Below, one piece after another: positions 1 to 8,798 of a stretch of DNA of 64,000 nucleotides. Positions within the stretch are counted from its first letter, which is position 1, and the number at the start of each line of letters is the position of its first letter. A program made the translations under genes and the position numbers. The notes under the pieces were generated by a model. That model was not told where the DNA came from, did no database searches, and saw nothing but the letters and a program-made list of their open reading frames with translations. Source of the DNA: Bacteroidota bacterium (GTDB lineage: Bacteria > Bacteroidota > Bacteroidia > 2-12-FULL-35-15); assembly GCA_025963715.1 (NCBI GenBank), contig JAOQAG010000004.1, forward strand, positions 1 to 64,000, read 5' to 3'.

Positions 1-120
1 AGGCGGAGGGTTAAAATGTCGAAGTGGGTTGGTCACTCTGAGCTTGTCGAAGAGTATGCGCAGGCCAACGCAGATGCTTCGACAGGCTCAGCATGACAAC
101 GCACAAAATGTCGCTTCGAT
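1..120. repeat. Interspersed inverted repeat (CTGAGCTTGTCGAAG family)
   Basis: Positions about 31-98 hold two inverted arms built on CTGAGCTTGTCGAAG and CTTCGACAGGCTCAG, separated by about 25 bases. The same composite, including the lead-in AGGCGGAG...GGGTTGGTCACTCTGAG, recurs at 7300-7400. Single arms occur at 14748, 16594, 28927 and 31440. The small ORF on the track (29-223) runs through the repeat and is not credible. The remainder up to 236 is AT-rich leader of the next gene. Confidence 0.75.
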
Positions 121-236
121 TGCGTCAGTTCGAGCGGAGTCGAGAACGAACATTCATTTATCAGCAATCTTTTTCGATGACGATCAAATAAAAATCACAA
201 AAAATAAAAAAATTACTACTTAGAATTTATAACGAT

Positions 237-2171
237 ATGAAAAAACTTTGCTTTTTATTCATACTTCTTGCATTAAAAACAAATGCAAAAGACGTGGAAT
301 TAAAAACCACGATCACGGCAGTTACCGTTTTCCAAAGCGGTGCACAGGTAACACGAACAGGCTCGGTAAAAATTCCGCCCGGTGAATCGGAAATAAAAAT
401 TTCGGATGCCACTTCCTTGTTAAAAGAAGAAAGCATCCAGGTAAAGGGCGAAGGAAACTTTACCATTCTTTCTGTGAATCATCAGCTGAAGCTGGGCGAT
501 GCGGAAAATGAAAAAACAAAATGGGCGGAGCTGCAGGCAAAACAAAAAAGCCTGATGCAGCAAATGGAAGACCTGAGCGTGCACATCCAGGTATTAAATT
601 CGCAGGAAACTGCCATCCTCAATTTGAAAGATATTTCCACTGCTACAAAAGGAATTACCGTGGAACAGATCGGAAAAGCGCAGGAACTGGTGCACATCAA
701 GCTTATGGAAATTAAAACGGAAAAGTTAAAAGCTTCCCGTTTGATCCTGCAATTGTTTGACGAACACAAAACCGTGACGCAGCATTTGCTTGCATTAAAA
801 ACACCCAAACAAAATGTACGCTACGAGATCGTGATCAAAGTATCTGCAAAAACAGAAGTAAGCGGCGATTTTGTAGTGAGCTACATTGTGCCAAATGCAC
901 ACTGGTATCCAACGTATGATTTGCGTGTAAAAAGCGTGGCCGATCCGATGACCATCGAATACAAAGCAAACGTATCGCAGGAAAGCGGCGAGGACTGGAA
1001 CAACATCAAATTAAAATTATCTACCGGCGATCCCTCGCAATCTTCCGAAAAACCAAAGCTGGAAGCATGGTGGCTGTATCTCAACCATGCGTATGTACAG
1101 CCGCGTGCGCAAACTAATTTTTACCGTTATACGGATGCGCGCTTTACACACGTGAGCGGCACCATCATCAACACCGAAACCGGCGAACCGATCCCATGGT
1201 GCAGCGTAATGGTAAACGGCACACACATTGGAACCACTGCGGATGGCGACGGAAAATTTTCGATGGTGCTTCCGCAGAACGGCACGCAGCTAATGGTTTC
1301 GTCCATCGGTTACAATGCGCAAACCGTAACGGTAAACGAAAAAGACCTGACCGTAAAACTGGAGAAAAAAGAAACACCGATCAACGAAGTGGTGAAAACA
1401 GATTATGAAAAAGAATTAATGACCCTGGAAGCGCCTGTATTTAATACCGATTATGAGGGTGATCTTGTAAAACTGGATGTAGATGTAAATTCGCCCTACA
1501 CATGGGGATTCAGCGGCGGATCAGGCAATGGAAGTGTAGCAGCATACGGATCCTCTTCCTACAATGTTACCATTGATGCCGATACAAAATCGGGCAGCAC
1601 CGTAACCCGCGAAGAATACCAGATAATGGCAAATAAAGACAAAAACACGAACATGGTAACCACTACCAAAACACTCAACATTGTGAGCACCGAATTTTCG
1701 ATCGAAGAAAAATACACCATTCCTTCCGATCCGAAAAACATGACGGTAGCCATCCAAAGCATTCAAACGGATGCAAAATATCAATATTATTGTGCGCCCC
1801 GTTTGGATAAAGATGTATTCCTGACCGCGCAATTGGTAAACTGGGAGCAATATAATTTCCTGGAAGGACAAGCCAATGTGTTTTTCGAAGGAACATTTGT
1901 AGGCAATACCTTATTTGACACGCGCTATTTAGTAGACACGCTCGAAATTTCGCTGGGCCGCGATAAAGGAATTAAAGTGGAGCGTAAAAAATCGACCGAT
2001 TATAACAAAAGTCAGCTGGTAGGTAATGATAATATTGCTTACCGCGATTGGGACATTGTGGTACGGAATGCAAAACAGCAAGCCATCGATATTATTGTAG
2101 AAGATCAGTTCCCGGTATCCTCCGACAGCAAAATTGTGATCACGCAGGAAGAAAAAGCGATGGTAAATTAA
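237..2171 (+). CDS. DUF4139/MuiA-like secreted protein with inserted carboxypeptidase-regulatory-like domain; 3' end frameshifted
   Basis: A signal peptide (MKKLCFLFILLALKTNA) is followed by a DUF4140-like N-terminal segment (about 20-120), a predicted coiled coil rich in K, E and Q, and a DUF4139 beta-rich region (about 195-640). This is the mucoidy-inhibitor-A-like architecture common in Bacteroidota; its biochemical role is not established. A CarboxypepD_reg-like domain (about 305-375, VSGTIINTETGEPIPW...) sits inside the DUF4139 region. The frame ends early at EEKAMVN. The expected C-terminal continuation (SDGKLNETTGIVSWPFKLDP...) is readable in another frame directly after an A run at 2152-2156. 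One extra A would restore a protein of about 683 residues. This is either a real frameshift or a homopolymer assembly error. The gene stands alone. Confidence 0.8.
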   Translation: MKKLCFLFILLALKTNAKDVELKTTITAVTVFQSGAQVTRTGSVKIPPGESEIKISDATSLLKEESIQVKGEGNFTILSVNHQLKLGDAENEKTKWAELQAKQKSLMQQMEDLSVHIQVLNSQETAILNLKDISTATKGITVEQIGKAQELVHIKLMEIKTEKLKASRLILQLFDEHKTVTQHLLALKTPKQNVRYEIVIKVSAKTEVSGDFVVSYIVPNAHWYPTYDLRVKSVADPMTIEYKANVSQESGEDWNNIKLKLSTGDPSQSSEKPKLEAWWLYLNHAYVQPRAQTNFYRYTDARFTHVSGTIINTETGEPIPWCSVMVNGTHIGTTADGDGKFSMVLPQNGTQLMVSSIGYNAQTVTVNEKDLTVKLEKKETPINEVVKTDYEKELMTLEAPVFNTDYEGDLVKLDVDVNSPYTWGFSGGSGNGSVAAYGSSSYNVTIDADTKSGSTVTREEYQIMANKDKNTNMVTTTKTLNIVSTEFSIEEKYTIPSDPKNMTVAIQSIQTDAKYQYYCAPRLDKDVFLTAQLVNWEQYNFLEGQANVFFEGTFVGNTLFDTRYLVDTLEISLGRDKGIKVERKKSTDYNKSQLVGNDNIAYRDWDIVVRNAKQQAIDIIVEDQFPVSSDSKIVITQEEKAMVN

Positions 2172-2287
2172 ATGAAACTACCGGAATTGTTTCCTGGCCG
2201 TTCAAGCTGGATCCTTCGGCCACCAAAAATTTGCAATTGAAATACAAAGTAAAATATCCAAAAGGGAATTTTGTAGGATTGGATTAG
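2153..2287 (+). pseudogene. Out-of-frame C-terminal end of the DUF4139 protein
   Basis: In the frame of track ORF 2048-2287, the residues KSDGKLNETTGIVSWPFKLD and onward to GNFVGLD followed by TAG form a typical DUF4139 C-terminus with a Pro-Phe-Lys-Leu-Asp strand. It overlaps the end of the upstream frame and is joined to it by inserting a single base in the A5 run at 2152-2156. It is not an independent gene. Confidence 0.75.
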
Positions 2288-2757
2288 GGGAGAAGGCGAA
2301 ATGCGGAAGTTCCGGTTCGGAAGTTTGCTGTGTGTGATCAAAGTAATTTTTTTTCAATTAAAAGAATTACACAGGTAAAAAATGTGTGCAGGCGCGTTGT
2401 TTCAACGTGCCTTTTTATTGTAGGGCATTCTGCCCTTCTCATTTATTTAACTTATCAAATCATAAATAAAAAAGGATCTCAGCCTATCAACTGTCATCCC
2501 GCAATGTTGCGGGATGACAGCTTCGTAAAATGACTGTGATCCATATAAATCCGTTTCATCCGCAACATCCGCGTTCCATCACACGCAGATTAGTATATTA
2601 GTCCCGCACGTGCGGGATTGGTATTTAGTAGATAGCGGCTCCGGATTTGTAATTCGTACCCCAAAATCCAAACTTCATCCCCGTAGAAATTATTACCCGG
2701 CTAAATTAAGAAACTCAGATGCAACCTTCCTGATCAATTGTCGATCTTTGCGGTATT
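2288..2757. repeat. Intergenic repeat cluster
   Basis: No gene is seen here. In order: a short GAAGTTTGCTGTGTGTG module; a degenerate left half of the 115-bp inverted-repeat element (2388-2450) whose inner hairpin AGGGCA-TTC-TGCCCT (2422-2436) differs from the other copies but still pairs; a perfect 14-bp-arm palindrome of the GTCATCCCG family (2491-2520); and a CAGATTAGTATATTAG module (about 2580-2640) interrupted by the small palindrome CCCGCACGTGCGGGAT. ORF 2330-2533 is a product of these repeats. Confidence 0.7.
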
Positions 2758-2843
2758 GACCACAAAACAAACCGCAATATTTTTATAGATTTTATACATA
2801 GACCACAAAACAAACCGCAATATTTTTATAGATTTTATACATA
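2758..2843. repeat. Perfect 43-bp tandem duplication upstream of the adhesin gene
   Basis: The 43-base unit starting GACCACAAAACAAACCGC occurs twice head to tail (2758-2800 and 2801-2843) without a mismatch, ending 20 bases before the ATG at 2864. It is AT-rich and contains no coding potential. Because it covers the likely leader of the adhesin mRNA it may duplicate a regulatory site. Perfect identity suggests a recent event or an unstable locus. Confidence 0.9.
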
Positions 2844-2863
2844 ATTAAGCAATTTCAATCTAC

Positions 2864-5800
2864 ATGAAAAAAATAATTACTTATTTCAGCGTCATTTTTA
2901 CAATGGCTTGTATCCCGGCTTTCGGCCAATATCAGATCAATGGAAATGCCAGCGATCTTGGCGGCGGCTGTTACGAATTAACGCCAAACATAGGCGCCCA
3001 GGCCGGTTCTGTCTGGAACACCAACGTGATCAGCTTGTCGCAACCCTTTGATTTTACTTTTAATGTTTTTTTAGGCTGTGATGATGCCGGGGCAGATGGG
3101 ATCTGTTTCGGGTTACAACCTTTGGGAACCACCATCGGTTCATCCGGTAACGGAATGGGAATGGGCGGCGTAAGTCCCTCACTGGGTATTTTCATCGATA
3201 CCTACCAAAATATAAGTCCGGATAACGACCCCGCTTACGATCACATTTCCATGAATGCCAATGGAGATGTAAACCATACCACGGCCAACAACCTTGCAGG
3301 CCCGGTGCAGGCAAGCGATGTTTCTGCCGATATTGAAGATTGCTCCTACCACACCATGCGTGTGCAGTGGGATCCTGTAACGCAAACCTACCAGGTATGG
3401 ATCGATGGCGTATTGCGATTAAGCTACACCGGCGACATCATTAACACTATTTTTGGTGGAAACCCAAATGTATACTGGGGTTTCACCGGCTCTACCGGCG
3501 GACTAACCAACGAGCAAAGCTTCTGTATTTTAATGGCCGCTAATTTTGCAGCGCCACCGGTATGTGCAGGCACAGTTACCACCTTTACTGATCAATCCAA
3601 CAGCGGTTCCACCGTTACCAACTGGTCATGGGATTTTGGCGACGGCACGCCTGTATTTTCAGGAAGTACAGCCGCTACCTTTCAAAATCCGACACATACA
3701 TACGCAGCAGCAGGAACCTACAATGCACTCGAAACCATCAGCAGCTCGGCAGGCAGCAGCACCATTTCACATACTGTAATCGTATTGCCACCACCTTCGG
3801 TTACAGCAAGCGGCGGAACTTCACTTTGTTCCAGCCAAACGATAAATCTTTCGGGAACTGTAAGCGGGCCATCCAATACGCCTTTGAGCTTTACAAGCAC
3901 GGGAAGTAATTCCAACGTAGCCATTGCGGATAACGGCGTGCCTTTCGGCTGGACCGGAACCGGCGGTACATTTGCCACTTCCAACATTCCCGTTACCGGA
4001 TTAAATGCAGGCTGGTCGTTAACCAGCATCACATTTAACATTACCCATACCTTCGACGGCGATTTGATCGGTTACCTGTTCGATCCCTGCGGCAACAGCA
4101 TTCAACTCATCAGCAGCACCGGTGGTGCAGGCGATAATTTTACAAATACTACATTTACTCCCGGTGCTACTACCGGCATTGGAACTGCAACAGCACCGTT
4201 CAACGGTACGTTTGTTCCAATGGGTGGAGCAGCAGCATGGAATGCATTCATTACGGCAAGCGCCAGCTGCGCTTCTGCAAACGGAACCTGGTCGTTTCAC
4301 GTAGGTGATAAAGCCGGTGCCGATGTGGGAACAATCGTTAACTGGAGCATTATCTTCAGCAATCCAACCAGCCCTACTTACGTATGGGCGCCTACTGCGG
4401 GCATGACCAATTCCACTACTCTTAATCCATCTGTTACTCCAACAGCCACCACCACGTATACCTTAACAGCATCCAATTCATTGGGATGCAGCAGCACCGC
4501 AACCACTACGATCACTATCACTCCGGGGCCTTCATTGGCAATTACCAACCCGGCGGCGGTATGCGCACCGGGCTTTGTTGACCTTACCCTGCCTGCTGTA
4601 ACTGCGGGAAGCACAGGCGGCGGAACGTTATCGTATTATACAGACAATACCGCTACCACACCGCTTACCTCACCAAATGCAGTAACTACAAGCGGAACGT
4701 ATTACATTACAACCAGTGTAGGCGGTGGTTGTTCCGATACAGCAGCAGTAACAGTAACCGTGAGCCCTGCACCAACATTAACCATTACCAACCCGGCACC
4801 GGTTTGTGCTCCAAACAGCATCGACCTTACTGCAGCAGCAGTAACGGCCGGAAGCACCGGCAGCGGAACATTATCCTATTATTCGGATGCGGCAGGAACC
4901 ACGCCATTGCCAACACCAAACGCAATGACCGCAAGCGGTACCTATTACATTGAAAGCGCCATTGGCAGCTGTAACGATATCGAACCGGTTACCATTACTA
5001 TTAATCCGGCACCTTCATTAGTAATCACCAATCCACCGGCTATCTGCGGAAGCGGCAGCATTGATTTAACAGCACCGGCTGTAACCAGCGGCAGTACAGG
5101 TAGCGGAACATTAACGTATTATACTGACAGTACAGCAACTACACCACTCTCTTCGCCAAATGCAGTTACTACGGGCGGTACATATTATATTGAAAGTACC
5201 GTTGGTTCCTGTACGGATATTAAGCCGGTTACAGTAGTGATCAGCCCTGCTCCTACACTCGCCATTACAAATCCGGCAGCAGTTTGCGCGCCGGGCAGTA
5301 TTGATCTGACAGCACCTGCAGTAACAGCAGGCAGCACAGGCGGCGGAACGCTGGCATATTATACGGATGCTGCTGCAACCACACCATTGGCATCACCATC
5401 GGCTGTGACCAGCAGCGGAACCTATTATATACAAAGCACCATCGGTTCCTGCAGCGATCTTGCAGCCGTTACCGTAACTGTAAATCCGGCGCCTTCACTG
5501 GTGGTTACAAACCCGGCAGCAGTGTGCGGACCGGCAAGTATTGATTTAACGTTACCTGCTGTAACAGCAGGCAGTACAGGCAGCGGAACATTAACGTATT
5601 ATACCGATGCGGGAGCAACCACAACATTATCGTCGCCAGCGGCAGTAACTGCAAGCGGTACGTATTATATTGAAAGCACGCTTGGTTCCTGCAGCGATAT
5701 TGAAGCGGTAACGGTAACCATTAACCCTACACCGTCACTGGTAATAACAAATCCGGCAGCAGTATGCGGCCCTGCAAGCATTGATTTAACAGCTGCAGCG

Positions 5801-7225
5801 GTAACAGCGGGCAGCACAGGCGGTGGCACATTGGCATATTATACCGATGCAAGCGCTACTACTCCATTGGCATCTCCTTCTGCAGTGACCAGCAGCGGAA
5901 CGTATTACATTCAAAGCAGCAACGGCGCTTGCGCTGATGTGGATGCAGTAACTGTTACCATCAACACCACTCCATCACTGGTAATTACAAGTCCGGCAGC
6001 AATTTGCGGCCCGGGAAGTATTGATATCACAACAGCTGCAATCACCGCAGGAAGCACCGGCGGCGGCACGTTAACCTATTATACCGATGCAGGTGCAACT
6101 ACTACACTGGCTTCGCCAACTGCGGTAAGCACCAGCGGTACGTATTACATTGAAAGCACACTTGGCTCCTGCAGCGATGTTGCAGCCGTTACAGTAACAA
6201 TTAATACAACACCATCACTAACCATCACCAACCCTGCGGCGGTGTGTGCACCGGCAAGCATCAACTTAACATCATCGGCTGTAACAGCAGGCAGTACAGG
6301 TGCCGGAACATTATCGTACTGGACCAATTCAACAGCAACCAGTCCCTTAGCATCACCGGGAACGGTTACCAGCAGCGGCACGTATTACATCCAAAGCAGC
6401 AATGGTGCCTGCTCGGATCTGGAACCGGTAACGGTTGTGATCAATGCGCCACCGGTTGCAAATGCAGGAAGCGATATGACCATTGCCTGCGGCACAAGCA
6501 GCATCAGCCTGGACGGCAGCGGATCAAGTACAGGCGCTACCATTACTTATAACTGGACAACTACGGGCGGGCACATTCTTTCCGGCGCTACCACTACAGC
6601 TCCTGCAGTGGATCAGTCCGGCGTTTATACCATCACGGTAATAAATACAAGCACGGGATGTTCGGCAAACAACACAGTAAATGTAACCGTCACCACCACT
6701 CCTGTTGCAGCGTTCACGGCAAGCCCGTCGTCCGGAACAGCGCCATTGATTGTTAATTTCACCAACAACAGCACCAATGCTACTGTATATGGCTGGACGT
6801 TTGGCGACGGTACAACTTCCACGCTCTCCGATCCGAATTATACGTACATGCAAACCGGCGATTACCAGGTGTGTTTGATCGCAGCTAACGGAGCCTGTGT
6901 GGATACCAGCTGTACACGCATTGAAGTGAGCAAAGATTTTGCATTTGCATTGCCGAATATTTTTACACCAAACGGCGATGGCAGCAATGATATTTTCAAA
7001 CCGATCATTGCAGAAGGCATTACTTCTTTTAACGGCGTGATCTACGATCGCTGGGGATTAAAATTATTTGAATGGAACAGCGTGACCAGCGGATGGGACG
7101 GACAAACAAAATCCGGCGCACACTCACCCGACGGAACTTATTATTACATCATCAAAGTAGCAGGATCGGATGCGAAAGAACACGAGTACACCGGTTATGT
7201 GACGCTTTTGAGTGAAGGAAAATAA
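2864..7225 (+). CDS. Giant secreted adhesin: L-type lectin, PKD, P-domain-like, eight 80-residue repeats, PKD, T9SS type B sorting domain
   Basis: The 1453-residue protein starts with a signal peptide ending AFGQ. Residues about 20-225 resemble an L-type lectin (FDFTFNVFLGCDDAGADGI, WGFTGSTGG), a probable carbohydrate-binding head. A PKD domain follows (about 226-312, WSWDFGDGTP). A proprotein-convertase-P-like beta sandwich (about 335-505, THTFDGDLIGYLFDP) comes next. Then come eight repeats of about 80 residues (nucleotides 4525-6447), each with ITNPAAVC, TAGSTGGGTL and SGTYYI motifs, followed by a Cys-containing Ig-like unit, a second PKD (YGWTFGDGT) and a CHU_C domain (PNIFTPNGDGSNDIFKP to the end). 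The CHU_C domain is the T9SS type B signal for export and surface attachment. It is probably monocistronic, closed by the terminator at 7244. The tandem repeats are prone to copy-number change. Confidence 0.9.
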   Translation: MKKIITYFSVIFTMACIPAFGQYQINGNASDLGGGCYELTPNIGAQAGSVWNTNVISLSQPFDFTFNVFLGCDDAGADGICFGLQPLGTTIGSSGNGMGMGGVSPSLGIFIDTYQNISPDNDPAYDHISMNANGDVNHTTANNLAGPVQASDVSADIEDCSYHTMRVQWDPVTQTYQVWIDGVLRLSYTGDIINTIFGGNPNVYWGFTGSTGGLTNEQSFCILMAANFAAPPVCAGTVTTFTDQSNSGSTVTNWSWDFGDGTPVFSGSTAATFQNPTHTYAAAGTYNALETISSSAGSSTISHTVIVLPPPSVTASGGTSLCSSQTINLSGTVSGPSNTPLSFTSTGSNSNVAIADNGVPFGWTGTGGTFATSNIPVTGLNAGWSLTSITFNITHTFDGDLIGYLFDPCGNSIQLISSTGGAGDNFTNTTFTPGATTGIGTATAPFNGTFVPMGGAAAWNAFITASASCASANGTWSFHVGDKAGADVGTIVNWSIIFSNPTSPTYVWAPTAGMTNSTTLNPSVTPTATTTYTLTASNSLGCSSTATTTITITPGPSLAITNPAAVCAPGFVDLTLPAVTAGSTGGGTLSYYTDNTATTPLTSPNAVTTSGTYYITTSVGGGCSDTAAVTVTVSPAPTLTITNPAPVCAPNSIDLTAAAVTAGSTGSGTLSYYSDAAGTTPLPTPNAMTASGTYYIESAIGSCNDIEPVTITINPAPSLVITNPPAICGSGSIDLTAPAVTSGSTGSGTLTYYTDSTATTPLSSPNAVTTGGTYYIESTVGSCTDIKPVTVVISPAPTLAITNPAAVCAPGSIDLTAPAVTAGSTGGGTLAYYTDAAATTPLASPSAVTSSGTYYIQSTIGSCSDLAAVTVTVNPAPSLVVTNPAAVCGPASIDLTLPAVTAGSTGSGTLTYYTDAGATTTLSSPAAVTASGTYYIESTLGSCSDIEAVTVTINPTPSLVITNPAAVCGPASIDLTAAAVTAGSTGGGTLAYYTDASATTPLASPSAVTSSGTYYIQSSNGACADVDAVTVTINTTPSLVITSPAAICGPGSIDITTAAITAGSTGGGTLTYYTDAGATTTLASPTAVSTSGTYYIESTLGSCSDVAAVTVTINTTPSLTITNPAAVCAPASINLTSSAVTAGSTGAGTLSYWTNSTATSPLASPGTVTSSGTYYIQSSNGACSDLEPVTVVINAPPVANAGSDMTIACGTSSISLDGSGSSTGATITYNWTTTGGHILSGATTTAPAVDQSGVYTITVINTSTGCSANNTVNVTVTTTPVAAFTASPSSGTAPLIVNFTNNSTNATVYGWTFGDGTTSTLSDPNYTYMQTGDYQVCLIAANGACVDTSCTRIEVSKDFAFALPNIFTPNGDGSNDIFKPIIAEGITSFNGVIYDRWGLKLFEWNSVTSGWDGQTKSGAHSPDGTYYYIIKVAGSDAKEHEYTGYVTLLSEGK

Positions 7226-7243
7226 TTTTTGAAATTTATTTTT

Positions 7244-7276
7244 GAAAGGCCGGAATTATTTTCCGGCCTTTTTTTG
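7244..7276 (+). terminator. Rho-independent terminator of the adhesin gene
   Basis: The stem AAAGGCCGGAA / TTCCGGCCTTT with a five-base loop is followed by a run of T, 19 bases after the adhesin stop codon. Confidence 0.9.
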
Positions 7277-7289
7277 TGATGTGTCACAA

Positions 7290-7530
7290 TTATTCTTGTG
7301 AGGCGGAGTATTAAAACGTAGAAGCGGGTTGGTCACTCTGAGCTTGTCGAAGAGCGCACGAAAGCCTGCCCACATGTTTCGACAGGCTCAACACAACGCG
7401 CAAAAGAAAGCCACAGATTCACAGATTTTTTTGTTAAGAATTAAATTACACAGAAAAAACCGCTGCGCGATTTTGAAACAATTCGTATAATTCTAATTGT
7501 CTTTTTAATCTGTGAATCTGTGGCTACCAT
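7290..7530. repeat. Intergenic repeat cluster with a second copy of the 5'-window repeat
   Basis: Positions 7300-7400 repeat the composite seen at 1-100 (GAGGCGGAG, GGTCACTCTGAGCTTGTCG, TTTCGACAGGCTCA). Positions 7411-7427 and 7507-7523 form a perfect 17-bp inverted repeat (CCACAGATTCACAGATT) separated by 79 bases. Neither part encodes protein. Confidence 0.75.
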
Positions 7531-7626
7531 CGCAGGTTCCATCCTCTTAAATCTCATTGTTAAAAAACAAGCGCAGAAGTTAATAACAGTTGTACCATTA
7601 TTCCTGTAAATTCAGTTCCTTTGCAT

Positions 7627-8460
7627 ATGTCCCTTTTTATTACCTCGTTAAATTCCGGAAGCAATGGAAATGCTTATTACATAGGCAATCAAAGCGAAGC
7701 CATTTTGGTGGATGCCGGTATTTCCTGCAGGGAAACCGAGCGGCGCATGGAACGTTTGGGATTATCGATGGAACGGGTCAAAGCCATTTTTATTTCGCAT
7801 GAGCATGGCGATCACATTCGCGGTGTATCCGTACTTTCAAAAAAATATAATTTGCCGGTATACATTACACCGGCCACATTAAAAAACAGCGGCTTTAAAC
7901 TAGCCGATGAGCTTAACAAAAACTTTACCGCAGGCGAATCCATTGCTATCGGCGAATTACAGGTCACACCTTTTAAAAAATTTCACGATGCATCCGATCC
8001 GCACAGTTTTATTGTAGAAAGCAAAGGTATTAAGATCGGCGTGTTTACAGATTTAGGTGTGGTATGCCCGGAGCTGAGTCATTATTTTAAACAATGCCAC
8101 GCTGCTTTTCTGGAAGCCAATTACGACGAAAACATGCTGGAGAACGGCCGTTATCCATTTCATTTAAAAAACAGGATCCGTAACGGACAGGGGCATTTAT
8201 CCAACAAACAGGCACTGGAGCTTGTTTTAAAACACAAGCCCGCATTCATGAGCCACCTGCTGTTATCTCACCTTTCAAAAAATAATAATTCGCCCGGACT
8301 GGTATATGAATTGTTTTTGCAAAATGCCGGAAACACCCACATTGTTATCGCTTCCCGCGATGAAGAAACAAATGTTTTTGAGATCACGGATAATTTTGCT
8401 CCTGCTCCTATTCAGAAAAAAAGAGTGATGGTACCGGCGGTGCAGATGTCGCTGTTTTAG
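7627..8460 (+). CDS. MBL-fold metallo-hydrolase, YycJ/WalJ-like
   Basis: This is a cytoplasmic 277-residue metallo-beta-lactamase-fold hydrolase. The start GSNGNAYYIG and LVDAGISCRE, and the metal-binding motif HEHGDH (about 58-63), fit the YycJ group; FHDASDPHSFIV supplies further ligands. YycJ relatives are thought to act as nucleases or in cell-wall and replication control in Firmicutes; the substrate here is unknown. The track starts at a TTG (7621); the ATG at 7627 gives the family-typical MSLFITSLNSGSNGN start and is preferred. It has no signal peptide and no close same-strand neighbour. Confidence 0.87.
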   Translation: MSLFITSLNSGSNGNAYYIGNQSEAILVDAGISCRETERRMERLGLSMERVKAIFISHEHGDHIRGVSVLSKKYNLPVYITPATLKNSGFKLADELNKNFTAGESIAIGELQVTPFKKFHDASDPHSFIVESKGIKIGVFTDLGVVCPELSHYFKQCHAAFLEANYDENMLENGRYPFHLKNRIRNGQGHLSNKQALELVLKHKPAFMSHLLLSHLSKNNNSPGLVYELFLQNAGNTHIVIASRDEETNVFEITDNFAPAPIQKKRVMVPAVQMSLF

Positions 8461-8567
8461 GAAATAAGAAGCAATAGATCAGATTCAAGAGTCAAACAAT
8501 CCTGATGGATGCGGTGTGAGAAATCTTTATTTGAATCAAATGCTCTTTGGAAACTGTCATCCCCTTC
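8461..8567. repeat. Short spacer with a truncated GTCATCCC arm
   Basis: Between the MBL gene and the 115-bp element the sequence has no credible ORF. It ends in CTGTCATCCCC (from 8554), the first bases of the GTCATCCCG palindrome family cut off at the boundary of the next element. Confidence 0.5.
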
Positions 8568-8682
8568 GCAGGCGCGAGTGTCCCAACGTGCCTTTTTATT
8601 TTTAGAGCGTCCCGCTCTTATGTATTTTAGTAATGGCAAGATGCCATAAAATAGTTTGGCACGTTGGGACACTCGCGCCTGC
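8568..8682. repeat. 115-bp inverted-repeat element, copy 1 (MITE/REP-like)
   Basis: Perfect 25-bp terminal arms (GCAGGCGCGAGTGTCCCAAC and its complement) lie at 8568-8592 and 8658-8682. The centre holds two small hairpins, AGAGCG-TCC-CGCTCT (8604-8618) and ATGGCA-AGA-TGCCAT (8632-8647 region). A nearly identical copy lies in reverse orientation at 27613-27728 and a degenerate left half at 2388. It has no coding capacity. It could fold as a long cruciform or RNA hairpin. The mobilising enzyme is not in this window. Confidence 0.85.
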
Positions 8683-8694
8683 GCACAAAAAAAA

Positions 8695-8739
8695 CCTGTC
8701 AGGGTTTCAAACCCTTGAAGGGTTCGAAACCCTGACAGG
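8695..8739. repeat. Palindrome built on CCTGTCAGGGTTT
   Basis: Arms of about 22 bases (CCTGTCAGGGTTTCAAACCC with a complement differing at two positions) form a hairpin. It lies a few bases beyond copy 1 of the 115-bp element, joined by an A-rich linker. A truncated form with the same linker lies beside copy 2 (27590-27612), so the two modules moved or were duplicated together. Confidence 0.75.
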
Positions 8740-8798
8740 GGAAGTTCTTTTAAACATACAGCAAACACGCAGATTAGTATATTCGTATTGATTGGTAT

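Noticed and set aside
29-223. 64-residue ORF at the window start
   Set aside because: It is a translation of the inverted repeat, followed by low-complexity Lys/Ile/Thr codons.
4525-6450. Non-coding tandem repeat array
   Set aside because: The 240-bp periodicity is fully explained by eight coding units of about 80 residues in one uninterrupted frame.
8457-8768. 103-residue minus-strand ORF
   Set aside because: It lies across the 115-bp inverted-repeat element and the CCTGTCAGGG palindrome; its sequence is a translation of the repeats.
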